Positions 8,551 through 15,909 of a stretch of DNA of 40,621 nucleotides are shown in pieces. The notes beneath the pieces were generated by a model, which saw only the letters and a program-made list of their open reading frames with translations, was not told the DNA's origin and did no database searches. The DNA is taken from positions 1 to 40,621 of the IMG/VR virus record IMGVR_UViG_3300031839_001552. One strand, 5' to 3'. The position numbers and the translations under genes are program-made. This stretch comes from a virus. Position 1 is the first letter of the stretch. Every line of letters begins with the position of its first letter.

Positions 8551-9035
8551 TAAATGTACCTCAGCCCGGGGGCGAATTCGGACGTGTAGCGCTTTCGGGG
8601 CCACGCGGCATTCAGAAGGTCGTAGTACCCGGCCTCGATCTGCACCATCATGCCCTCGAACGTCCCGCCTCTGAGTGTCATCTTGTAGGGCTTGTTGGCA
8701 GGCGCTGAGAGATCGCTGGATAGGAAAACTCGGTAATTTACGGGCACTTCCTCGGCAGACTCTAGTGCGGCCTCCACAGCTTTCTGGGCCTTGCCGGTGA
8801 CGTTAGCGATGGAGAAATTCAGGGTTTGGTTTCCCTGGGTGTTCTTGGACGGCTCTTTGTATTCAAACGGGCCTGCGTTGAAGGTTACGGTTTCGCCAGT
8901 CTCAAGCGTTGCCGTCAGATCCTCGAAGGACGCCACAACTCGGATGGGCTCGAAGTTCGGCACCAGGATCTCGAGCGTTGGATGAATCACATGCTCAGAT
9001 GGCGCAGAAGCATAGACCGTTTCAATAATGCTCAT
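8550..9035 (-). CDS. Minor tail protein, DUF1833-like
   Basis: A 161-residue protein starts at ATG 9035, which overlaps the previous stop as ATGA. It is beta-rich, with a block around LEILVPNFEPIRVV and a C-terminal MTLRGGTFEGM, resembling the small DUF1833 tail-tip proteins placed between the tape measure and the NlpC-like protein. Its role is probably structural in the baseplate hub region. The family call is from memory of the pattern and is moderately certain; virion location is well supported by synteny. Confidence 0.65.
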   Translation of the reverse strand: MSIIETVYASAPSEHVIHPTLEILVPNFEPIRVVASFEDLTATLETGETVTFNAGPFEYKEPSKNTQGNQTLNFSIANVTGKAQKAVEAALESAEEVPVNYRVFLSSDLSAPANKPYKMTLRGGTFEGMMVQIEAGYYDLLNAAWPRKRYTSEFAPGLRYI

Positions 9036-9496
9036 GGTTGAGGCCACAGGCTGTTCAGAGCTACGTCGATAATGCTCTGGTTTTGGACAAATGACTGACC
9101 ATAGAGCCAGTATTCCTCATTCAGGACGGGGCGCTCTCGGATCTCGAACTCCGCTCTGTATTCCCAGTGCCTCAATCCGCGAAACTTCGGGCCTTCGTAC
9201 ATGCCGGTGAATCGACACTCGTAAGGGCGGAGCCCCATAGGAGAATCCAGCTGGCAGTTAAACCATTCGGTCCCATAGCTGATTTCATAGTTGAACCATG
9301 CTTCGAAGAGTTGCGCCTGCTCCTGGGTAAGAAGGAACGCCACAGGAACCATTGTTGGCACAGTGGTGTTGACCGGGCGTTGTTTGGCACGACCGCTGGC
9401 CATACTGGTCCTGGCAAACGTGGGCGCCGGCTTAAGCCCGTAACCGTTACGAAGTGGCGTTGGCAGGTACTCGGGAAACTCTTTCTCGGTCGCCAT
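9032..9496 (-). CDS. Conserved siphophage minor tail protein
   Basis: This 154-residue protein lies directly after the tape measure, with its ATG overlapping the tape-measure stop (TGATG at 9494-9498). It is rich in aromatic residues (EAWFNYEI, GTEWFNCQL, REYWLYG-like segments). It carries no catalytic motif I can name. Position matches the small distal-tail proteins that follow the tape measure in lambda-like and D3-like phages, so a structural tail-tip role is likely. Confidence 0.65.
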   Translation of the reverse strand: MATEKEFPEYLPTPLRNGYGLKPAPTFARTSMASGRAKQRPVNTTVPTMVPVAFLLTQEQAQLFEAWFNYEISYGTEWFNCQLDSPMGLRPYECRFTGMYEGPKFRGLRHWEYRAEFEIRERPVLNEEYWLYGQSFVQNQSIIDVALNSLWPQP

Positions 9497-11550
9497 CAGT
9501 ATCCCTGCCTCCTGAGTCCAAATGCGGTTTGCATGGCTTTTGCTCTAGGTCCGCCGCCCATAATGTCAGCGACAAAAACATTAACCTCTTCTTGGCCGTC
9601 GCTCCCTCTTTTGGTTTCTGTTTCTCCGGCCCGGGAATTGTCTTCGATGACGTTGACCACAGTTCCGGATCCTCCGCCAGCTTGCTGCCTGGCAAGGAAC
9701 GCATCGAGGTTGTCAGCTTGAGGGGAGGTGAGGACTCGCTCCCCTTTATCCAGAAGCCAGGTGCCCTCCTTTGGCACGCTGTCGATGCCGTCGTGGGCCA
9801 TGCCGGCAATTGATACCGCCTGAATGTTGCTAACAATTCCAGCGGTAGCGGCGGCCACTGATGCCATGGCGGCAAGGTTGGCGGGAAATGGAACGGCAGA
9901 CGCCTGTGCAATGCCGGTGTTAATTGCGACGATAGACTGAGCAATGGCCGCGGCCTTCTGAACCGCGAACATGGTTTTGTATAGTGCGGTCTGCTCTCCG
10001 GCAAACTGACCGGTGATGTCGGCCAATGAACCAAAGAGCTGTTCTGAGCCAGCCAGAATAAGGGCTTGGCGCTGCTGCTGAAGTCGTGCTTCCTCATCAG
10101 CCGCGTTTTGCCGGATCTGCTTAAGTTGATCCTGCATTTCCTGTTCAGACTGGATCTTAAGATGGTCGGCTTCCATCTTGCTGATCACGTCAGCCTGATA
10201 TAGCTCGTTGATTTCTTCGTTGCGCTCCCCGTACAGGCGCAAAGCTATCTGTTTTTCCGTTTCAAAGGCCTGGCGAAGAGCTTGCACTCGCTGAAGATAG
10301 TCTGTGTCGCCATTGCCGGTTTCGTCGGAAGAGCCGCCAGTGCCTGTCGATCCACCACCGGATGAAATGCCGGCGCCCAAGCCAGATGTATCGATTGTGT
10401 CAACGCCAGTGCCATCACCGGCGCCTGCTTGAGCGCTTTGATTTTTCCGGGCGTTTTCTATCAATTCAGAGACGGCGTCATACTCTGCCCTGAGGCGTCT
10501 CAGCCGCTCTTCCTCGGTAGCAATAACCTCTTTTGGAATCAGGTTCGGTGTCTGCCGAAGTGATTTAAGTCTTTCCTCCTGTCCTTCAACCGCATCCCCC
10601 AAATCATTCAGCTTTTCCGTCAGCCGAGGAATGTCGTCAAAGGCAGGGCCATGAATGAATGCCGCCAGCTCTTCCGCCAGAAATTGAGTAACCTTAACGG
10701 CGCCGTCTATCGCCTCGATAACGAAGTTCATAGAGGTGACAATGGCAGAGCCCAGCGCCTGAGCCGATTCCATCGTGCTCTCATCACTCAATAGGTCAAC
10801 CAGGTCCTCGATGGCCGGAAGTGCCGCCATGACAACTTCATTTTTCATTCCGGTGGCGGCGCCGCTAAGCTCATCCATGCTGCGGCGTATGGACTCCAGC
10901 TGCTCAAAGTCCATGTCGGAGAACACATTACCGGTTCGTTCGGCTTCGTCGCCAAGGTTTTTCAGCTCTCTGCCATTATCACGTAACAGCGGAATAAGGG
11001 CTGTTGCGTCAGAAGCTATGGCCTCCATGTAGAAGGTCATGTCTTTCTGGCTGACACCAGCTTCCTCCAGGCTTTGAACATAGAGCTGTAAGGCCTCAGG
11101 GCCGGACAGGCGAGCGAACTCGTCAGCCGTCACCCCAACCTTGGGCGCGATATTCTCAAAAAAGTCAGCCATCGGCCCGCCACCGGTCTGGATGAAATCA
11201 CCGATGCGGTCGTTAGTGTCCTTCAGGATATCTGAGATTTTTTCCTGCTCTATGCCGTACCGATTTGCCGCATAGGTCAGCTTCTGAAATTGCTGCGGGC
11301 TTGCTCCCGCCAGCTCAGAAAGATTCTTTATTTCTCGGGCGCTGTTCGCCGTGGACGCAACGAGGGCGGTCATCCCAGTTAATGCAGCAGCCGTGCCTGC
11401 AGTGATGGCCGCCCCGATCTGCTTCGAGTAGCGCTGGATTTGCTTGGCGGTTTTCTGAGACTTTCGCTCGGCTTTATCCATGCCCTGTTCAAAACCTGAC
11501 ACCTTTGCGATGAGATCCAGCGTTAACGTGCCAAGGGATTTTCGGGACAT
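9496..11550 (-). CDS. Tail length tape measure protein
   Basis: The 684-residue product begins at ATG 11550 behind GGAGAAAAGC. The N-terminus has the LIAKVSGFEQGMDKAE pattern common to tape measure proteins. It is followed by Ala/Gly-rich hydrophobic stretches (about residues 45-70) and long charged helices (about 320-370 and 430-500). A second hydrophobic Ala-rich block lies near 545-590. The C-terminus carries the HDGIDSVPKEGTWLLDKGE motif widespread at the ends of these proteins. It sets tail length inside the tube and is ejected on infection. It follows the G/GT chaperone genes, as usual. It is short for the class, suggesting a short tail. Confidence 0.93.
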   Translation of the reverse strand: MSRKSLGTLTLDLIAKVSGFEQGMDKAERKSQKTAKQIQRYSKQIGAAITAGTAAALTGMTALVASTANSAREIKNLSELAGASPQQFQKLTYAANRYGIEQEKISDILKDTNDRIGDFIQTGGGPMADFFENIAPKVGVTADEFARLSGPEALQLYVQSLEEAGVSQKDMTFYMEAIASDATALIPLLRDNGRELKNLGDEAERTGNVFSDMDFEQLESIRRSMDELSGAATGMKNEVVMAALPAIEDLVDLLSDESTMESAQALGSAIVTSMNFVIEAIDGAVKVTQFLAEELAAFIHGPAFDDIPRLTEKLNDLGDAVEGQEERLKSLRQTPNLIPKEVIATEEERLRRLRAEYDAVSELIENARKNQSAQAGAGDGTGVDTIDTSGLGAGISSGGGSTGTGGSSDETGNGDTDYLQRVQALRQAFETEKQIALRLYGERNEEINELYQADVISKMEADHLKIQSEQEMQDQLKQIRQNAADEEARLQQQRQALILAGSEQLFGSLADITGQFAGEQTALYKTMFAVQKAAAIAQSIVAINTGIAQASAVPFPANLAAMASVAAATAGIVSNIQAVSIAGMAHDGIDSVPKEGTWLLDKGERVLTSPQADNLDAFLARQQAGGGSGTVVNVIEDNSRAGETETKRGSDGQEEVNVFVADIMGGGPRAKAMQTAFGLRRQGY

Positions 11551-11565
11551 GCTTTTCTCCGATCA

Positions 11566-11590
11566 ATAAAAAACCCGCGTAGAGGCGGGT
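11566..11590 (-). terminator. Intrinsic terminator between gpGT and tape measure genes
   Basis: Minus-strand stem ACCCGC/GCGGGT with a 6-nt loop is followed by a T-run (plus poly-A 11566-11572). It is nearly identical to those at 13005-13028 and 24226-24249. Confidence 0.78.
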
Positions 11591-11613
11591 CATGCATGAT
11601 TCGTTTGTGGCTT

Positions 11614-12260
11614 TTATCTCCAGGCTTCCATGGCCTGCTCCAAAGACATCTGCGGCTCGTCGTGGTGAGGGGCGAAGTTGTAAAAGCTGACCGGCTGGCT
11701 GTCTTTTTTGCGGTTCACATTGGCCACGATGGCAGCAACCAATGCCCCGGCACGCTCTATTCGCATTCCAGGGTGGAGGCTTCCCCGCTTGCGCCGGTAT
11801 TCGGCCCATTCCAGAAACTCGACATAGCTCATCGTATGTTTGGCTATCGCGATCGTCGGACCGCCAATGCCGCACATCACTAGCTCATGCCAGAGCTCAT
11901 CCTCGTCGGTCAGCTCTCCGTCTTTTTTCCATTCACCTCGCCGATCACGCGCAGCAGTTCCAGGGTGATCTCGCTGCTCAGGGGGCCGCGCTCTGGGTCC
12001 GCCTCGCCAGTAATATCACCAGGCGTAAACACAGGCTTGCCCTCCTTGTCGCAGATGGCAGAGGCAATGCGGCCAGCTACTGCATCAGATTTGGCGTTGA
12101 TGGATTTAATGTCCGAAACCGCGCTGTAGTAGGAAAGCTTGCGAACGTAGACCGTGGCAGTCTTTTCGTCATTGCCGTCTTTCTTCAGGACAATTTCTTT
12201 CTGGACAGGGGCGCCGGTGAAGGCGCCCATGTCTTTCAGTGCATCAAGGGTCAAATCCAT
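11614..12260 (-). CDS. gpGT-like tail assembly chaperone made by programmed -1 frameshift
   Basis: The 116-codon upstream frame (12260-11910) can pass into the downstream frame at the heptamer A AAA AAG (11928-11922), giving a fusion of about 215 residues. After slippage the reading continues GAC GGA GAG CTG ACC and stays open through the downstream frame to its stop at 11614. In lambda, gpG and the less abundant gpGT coat the tape measure and recruit tail tube subunits. The downstream frame has no good start of its own. Gene order (tail tube, G/GT, tape measure) fits exactly. Confidence 0.85.
11910..12260 (-). CDS. gpG-like tail assembly chaperone (unshifted product)
   Basis: A 116-residue protein starts at ATG 12260, 2 bp after the tail tube stop. 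It contains a beta-rich start (EIVLKKDG, ATVYVRKLSYY) and a helical C-terminus (LSSEITLELLRVIGEV), typical of tail assembly chaperones. It ends at TGA 11912-11910, four codons past the slippery site, so most ribosomes should make this form and a minority the GT fusion. It acts during tail assembly and is not expected in the mature virion. Confidence 0.85.
   Translation of the reverse strand: MDLTLDALKDMGAFTGAPVQKEIVLKKDGNDEKTATVYVRKLSYYSAVSDIKSINAKSDAVAGRIASAICDKEGKPVFTPGDITGEADPERGPLSSEITLELLRVIGEVNGKKTES
11922..11928 (-). promoter_or_regulatory. Slippery heptamer for -1 frameshift
   Basis: On the minus strand A AAA AAG is in phase with the upstream frame (GGA AAA AAG). This is the same heptamer used by E. 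coli dnaX and is efficient in enterobacteria. It lies at the end of the upstream frame, just before its stop. Confidence 0.85.
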
Positions 12261-12262
12261 GG

Positions 12263-12979
12263 TTACGCGGCCTTCTTGATCCAGCGGGCACCACCGGTGC
12301 GACGAATGCTGACCTCCGATTCAACCAGGGCGTTGGTCTGGAAGTCGAACGGGAAGTCGGAAATGTAACCGCCCATGGTGAACCAGGTCCTGGAGTTCGG
12401 GAGCACAAAGCTGTAATTGCCCAATGTCGCGGTCGCAGTTGCACCAGTACCATCACCGCCGATGGTTACCGTTGGCGCCGCGGTGTAGCCGGTGCCCGGG
12501 TCGGTAACGGTGATGTCGGTAACAGCTCCGCCAACTACCGTTGCGATACCCGTTGCAGTTCGGCCATCAGCATCCTCAGGGTCAGAGAATGTGACCGTAG
12601 TTGTGCCGCTGGAGTAGCCAGATCCGCCAGCATCAACAGCCACAGAGCCAACGCCCTGAGCAATGCCTGGCGTTGCTTTGCCGTCAGACCAGCCAACAGC
12701 CCAGTCCATCGCCGGCGATGGGTTCATTCGAGAAAGATTCCACATGGTCATGTGGCTGTCGTACTCACCATCCGGGCGAATACCCAGAGACGCGGTGCCT
12801 GGATTACGCATGCCGGCAACATATTCCATTTCGTTGCTATCCAGACAGGTGTCGTCCAGCTCGCCTGCGGGATCGCCGCCAGGGTTGAAGCTGGTCGCGC
12901 AATCGACCTTGACGACTTCGGGAGTCTGGCCGGTGGTGTTCAGAAAGAAAATATGGGTGCCCTGTGTCAGCTTGCTCAT
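12263..12979 (-). CDS. Major tail tube protein with an inserted GxGY repeat domain
   Basis: This 238-residue protein starts at ATG 12979 (GAGG 8 nt upstream). Residues 1-105 and 190-238 form a tail-tube-like body (MEYVAGMRNPG, GYISDFPFDFQTNALVES). Between them lies a Gly/Thr/Ala-rich insertion holding two related units, one with GGSGY---TTTVTFS and one with PGTGYTAAPTVTIGG. Such units recur in phage structural proteins and probably project from the outer face of the tube. The protein is expected to polymerise as stacked hexamers forming the non-contractile tail. It is the gene before the G/GT chaperones, as expected. Confidence 0.85.
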   Translation of the reverse strand: MSKLTQGTHIFFLNTTGQTPEVVKVDCATSFNPGGDPAGELDDTCLDSNEMEYVAGMRNPGTASLGIRPDGEYDSHMTMWNLSRMNPSPAMDWAVGWSDGKATPGIAQGVGSVAVDAGGSGYSSGTTTVTFSDPEDADGRTATGIATVVGGAVTDITVTDPGTGYTAAPTVTIGGDGTGATATATLGNYSFVLPNSRTWFTMGGYISDFPFDFQTNALVESEVSIRRTGGARWIKKAA

Positions 12980-13004
12980 GGTTCAATCCTCTCGCGGGTT
13001 TCAA

Positions 13005-13028
13005 TAAAAAACCCGCTCGGCGGCGGGT
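13005..13028 (-). terminator. Intrinsic terminator upstream of the tail tube gene
   Basis: Minus-strand ACCCGC/GCGGGT stem with a 6-nt loop is followed by a T-run (plus poly-A 13005-13010). It lies between the tail completion gene and the tail tube gene. Confidence 0.78.
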
Positions 13029-13051
13029 TGTTCGGGTGGTTGGTGTTTTCT

Positions 13052-13417
13052 TTATCGAGGGACGTGCCACTCGATATCGAATCCATATCGTTTGTGCCCG
13101 GTGTCGGGATCAGTGCTCTCCCCATTCCAGCCGACCACGTGAGCATGTGGTTCGATCGCATCGCGCAGCGCAGCGACTACCTGCCGCGCTTCACTGCCTC
13201 GCCCGGCGTACACATCGATCTGGATGGTGTAACTGTCGATGTCCGGGGTTTGCCCCAGGTAATTCTCTGGTAGGCCGCTGATCGTTTGCCAAACGGCGTA
13301 GGGCAGGGTGACGCCTTGGGGAGCCTGGCCGAATGGGAACAGGCGAGTCGGGCCGGTGCCGAGCAGGGCGGTGACATTCGTGTCCGAGGCGCATACCTGG
13401 AAGATTGGCGGATTCAT
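13052..13417 (-). CDS. Tail completion/terminator protein, DUF3168-like
   Basis: A 121-residue protein with a start overlapping the previous stop (TGATG). The pattern LPYAVWQTISG near residues 38-48, followed by SYTIQIDVYAG, is characteristic of DUF3168 proteins related to lambda gpU, which cap the tail and join it to the head. It lies directly before the tail tube gene, as in HK97-like phages. Confidence 0.82.
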   Translation of the reverse strand: MNPPIFQVCASDTNVTALLGTGPTRLFPFGQAPQGVTLPYAVWQTISGLPENYLGQTPDIDSYTIQIDVYAGRGSEARQVVAALRDAIEPHAHVVGWNGESTDPDTGHKRYGFDIEWHVPR

Positions 13418-13632
13418 CAGGCTCGCTCCATGGGCTCAACGGTTACTTTACCGCGCAGTGTCCGGCTGTAAACCTGGTCACGCTCCGGTTTCTTGATTCG
13501 AGGAGGCTGCGGGTAGAACTGGACTATCCCGCGCTCCGTATCTGCATAGTAAGCACCGTCAACTTGATTGCCGTTTACGAATACCTTGATTGGCTTACCC
13601 ATCATGACGGTGTTTGCGACGGTGTAGATCAT
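13417..13632 (-). CDS. Small phage protein in head-tail cluster
   Basis: A 71-residue protein of unknown function lies between the HK97 gp10-like and DUF3168-like genes and is linked to both by overlaps (ATGA upstream, TGATG downstream). The centre reads as a short beta-strand domain (PIKVFVNGNQVDG). No family is recognised. The tight overlaps argue that it is translated. Confidence 0.6.
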   Translation of the reverse strand: MIYTVANTVMMGKPIKVFVNGNQVDGAYYADTERGIVQFYPQPPRIKKPERDQVYSRTLRGKVTVEPMERA

Positions 13633-14171
13633 TTCACGCCAGCCTTTTTCTTGGCCCGTTTCAGAGCTCGGTCTATCTTTTTGGAATACTCATTCGCGAA
13701 TACGGAAACCGCTTGCTGGCCTGCCTGCTGTGGCACCGGCCGGAATATTGGCTGCGCGGGCGCATCCTCTGTACCAAATTCGAGGAAACGCCAATAGAAG
13801 GTGTCACCGCCGGGATTCCCGGAGCTGCCGTCCGTCCGGTATGTCTGTCCAGCCCTACCCTTCCGGACATTCTCCCTGGTGTTGGCATACTGGCGGGCAC
13901 CGCCAAGAACACCCACTCGGAACATCATGTTGCCGGTCTTTCTGAAAGTTCGACCCGACCAGCGCTCGACGATATTCGCTGCAATGTTCTCTGACGTTCG
14001 CGGGTCATCCACGCGCTCAGCATTGGCTCGCGCCTGATCCCGGAGAACTTGGGCAGCCCGGCGAAGTGCGAAACGTCCGCCCTTGCGCTTGAGGTCGTAT
14101 TCGAGGCCGTCCAACTTGCCGAGGAGCTCCGGCAGACCGTTGAACTTATAGTTCACCCCATCAGCTGCCAT
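13629..14171 (-). CDS. HK97 gp10-like head-tail connector/minor structural protein
   Basis: The 180-residue product has the family pattern: an N-terminal helix with GLPELLGKLDGLE, a middle with FRKTGNMMFRVGV, and the hallmark FYWRFLEFGTEDAPAQPIFRP near residues 125-145. In HK97-like phages this protein lies between the head-tail adaptor and the tail terminator and helps complete the connection. The start at 14171 overlaps the adaptor gene by 11 bp. Confidence 0.88.
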   Translation of the reverse strand: MAADGVNYKFNGLPELLGKLDGLEYDLKRKGGRFALRRAAQVLRDQARANAERVDDPRTSENIAANIVERWSGRTFRKTGNMMFRVGVLGGARQYANTRENVRKGRAGQTYRTDGSSGNPGGDTFYWRFLEFGTEDAPAQPIFRPVPQQAGQQAVSVFANEYSKKIDRALKRAKKKAGVK

Positions 14172-14502
14172 CGTTAACGCCTTCGCTGTAGGGTAGGGTC
14201 AGCCACTCCTGGCCGCTCTCGTTGTCCTCCAGCACGCCTTCGATGTTATAGATCTTGCCCATGTGGACAATGCGCATGGTGGCGTCCAAATCGGAGCGGT
14301 AACGGATCACAAATTCGCCGCTGATCTCGGATTGGCCAGCCTGGGATTGCTTGAACTCTCGGGCGCTGGAGGCGCGCTTTTGAGCCCAGACGGTGGCCAC
14401 GGTTGCCCAGCCTGGGACCATTTCGCCCGTTGTCGGGTCTTGAACGGTGTCCGGCTTCTCAATGGTGACGCGGTGGCGGAGCTTCCCGGGATACAGCGGC
14501 AT
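14161..14502 (-). CDS. Head closure / head-tail adaptor protein (Phage_H_T_join family)
   Basis: This 113-residue protein starts at ATG 14502, overlapping the previous stop as TGATG. The opening LRHRVTIEKPDTVQDPTTGE and the middle WAQKRASSAREF are classic for this family (SPP1 gp16-like), which plugs the portal after packaging and provides the docking surface for the tail. An upstream in-frame start (14514) would overlap the previous gene further and is less likely. Confidence 0.9.
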   Translation of the reverse strand: MPLYPGKLRHRVTIEKPDTVQDPTTGEMVPGWATVATVWAQKRASSAREFKQSQAGQSEISGEFVIRYRSDLDATMRIVHMGKIYNIEGVLEDNESGQEWLTLPYSEGVNDGS

Positions 14503-15101
14503 CAGTAGACCCAACCCTTGCGGTTGAGAGAGATTAGCGATTCGGCAGCCATCGGGATCTCAGTTGCGATTGTTCCTAGGTTCACGGCTGAGCGGTTGGT
14601 ATACCAATGCGTGACGATCAGGCGGACAATCTGCCGGATTGTCTCTGGCACATCGGTTTCCGAAGATCCAAAGCCGGCCTTAAAGGTGATTGTCAGCGCG
14701 TCCAGCCGATCGAACAGTTCCGGCCATTCAATGTCGTCCTTGGGAATGAGATAGGCCCAGTTCTCGTCTCCGTAGAGATGGAAGTCAGAGATAGTGAGGG
14801 TCTGCTCAACATTGTCCGAATCGAAGTAGCTGATAGCTTCAATAGACTGGACTGGAGTGACCGGAATATAGATCCTGCAATCGGAATCCGGCCCCCGCGT
14901 TGAAAGCTTCCAGGTCTGAGTGAGGAACGCTTTACCAAGAACTCCAGACGGTGCCTCGAGATACTCGGTCGCAGCCTGGATGAGAGGCTGAATCAGCGTG
15001 TCTTCGAAGTCGTGGTCCACGCGCAGATCAAGCTTTACATCACTCAGCGTTACAACAGGCTTTGAGGGCGGCACTGTCCTCGTCAGGATTTCGTCCTGCA
15101 T
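14502..15101 (-). CDS. Head-tail connector protein, HK97 gp6-like
   Basis: This 199-residue protein begins with a PVVTLSDVKLDLRVDH segment followed by DDT-like LIQPLIQAATEYLE, the mark of the gp6-like connector family. These form a ring under the portal and bridge to the head closure protein. Its start at 15101 has CGAGAAA upstream. The gene sits between the head genes and the adaptor, as expected. Confidence 0.88.
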   Translation of the reverse strand: MQDEILTRTVPPSKPVVTLSDVKLDLRVDHDFEDTLIQPLIQAATEYLEAPSGVLGKAFLTQTWKLSTRGPDSDCRIYIPVTPVQSIEAISYFDSDNVEQTLTISDFHLYGDENWAYLIPKDDIEWPELFDRLDALTITFKAGFGSSETDVPETIRQIVRLIVTHWYTNRSAVNLGTIATEIPMAAESLISLNRKGWVY

Positions 15102-15142
15102 TTTCTCGACCCTCTACCGCTGATTGATAGTTGCCGCGCCTA

Positions 15143-15379
15143 TCACGACGCGGTGCGCTTGGACTGTTTTCGACGTGCTGGCTTTGCCGGCTGCTCGATT
15201 TTTTCTTCCGTTTCGGGCGGTTCCGACTTGTGCTGTCCGGCCTCCACGTATACCGCTACGTTTCGGCTTACAAAGTGATCTTCGGACGCGGGGGAGAGGT
15301 CATCCCTGACCTCATCCTTGGCGTAGGTGGTACGCTCCCGGTCCTGCACGGTGTAATCACGCAGGAATCGGATAGCCAT
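15143..15379 (-). CDS. Small phage protein after the decoration-like gene
   Basis: The 78-residue product starts one base before the upstream stop. The N-terminal half (MAIRFLRDYTVQDRE, then SPASEDHFVSRNVA) matches a common small phage protein pattern found beside connector genes. The C-terminus is a Lys/Pro/Glu-rich disordered tail. Role unknown; a minor head or assembly protein is likely from position. Confidence 0.65.
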   Translation of the reverse strand: MAIRFLRDYTVQDRERTTYAKDEVRDDLSPASEDHFVSRNVAVYVEAGQHKSEPPETEEKIEQPAKPARRKQSKRTAS

Positions 15380-15808
15380 TTACACCACCTCGTCAGCCTG
15401 GTTGTTGTCCGGCTTTTCGTAGCGCGCGTACGCGCCGATCACGGTGGCAGCTGTGTCACAGGCAGCGGTGCCGACAGTGATGGTCAACCGGATGTGAGTA
15501 AACCCGTTGGTCACATCGATATCATTCTGATTGATATCGATTGCGGCGGTTTTGTTGCTGGCAACGATCTGGGTGATTGCTTTGCCGGCGACGTCTTTGG
15601 CTCCGGTACCGGAGCTGTCCTGGGCTTGCTCAATCTTGGCGTCGACAGTGCCGGACGCGCCCAGCGCGCCAACGTTTACCAGCGCCATGAAGTTGAAATA
15701 ATCCGCCACAGAGATCCAGCCGGTGGACTGAGCGCCCGCGGCCTGGTTGGACGGAGCGATGGCGACCACCAGCGGATTGCGGGTGGTCATCGGTACGTTT
15801 GAGTTCAT
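15380..15808 (-). CDS. Putative head decoration protein
   Basis: The 142-residue protein starts at ATG 15808, chosen because AGGAG precedes it; an upstream start at 15859 lacks a site. It is Ala/Thr/Val-rich with no charged clusters, beta-strand-like (STGWISVADYFNFMALV), and lies immediately after the capsid gene. Size, composition and place fit a capsid decoration or head fibre-like protein, but no diagnostic motif is visible. Confidence 0.6.
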   Translation of the reverse strand: MNSNVPMTTRNPLVVAIAPSNQAAGAQSTGWISVADYFNFMALVNVGALGASGTVDAKIEQAQDSSGTGAKDVAGKAITQIVASNKTAAIDINQNDIDVTNGFTHIRLTITVGTAACDTAATVIGAYARYEKPDNNQADEVV

Positions 15809-15836
15809 GTCGAAACTCCTGCTTGGCAATGGGGAG

Positions 15837-15895
15837 TGCGGGGACCGCTGGCCCCGCAATGGTTAACGGTTAGTACGGGGCCTCAGCCCCGTCAC
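15837..15895 (-). other. Two GC-rich hairpins between capsid and decoration genes
   Basis: GCGGGG...CCCCGC (about 15839-15857) and ACGGGGC-CTCA-GCCCCGT (about 15876-15894) are perfect or near-perfect stems with no following T-run. They lie directly behind the capsid stop. They may slow RNA decay or set the ratio of capsid to downstream products. Confidence 0.5.
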
Positions 15896-15909
15896 TTAGA
15901 GCCAGAGCC

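Noticed and set aside
12239-13273. 344-codon plus-strand frame opposite the tail tube gene
   Set aside because: Antisense shadow rich in Arg, Ala and His; spans the terminator and several convincing minus-strand genes.
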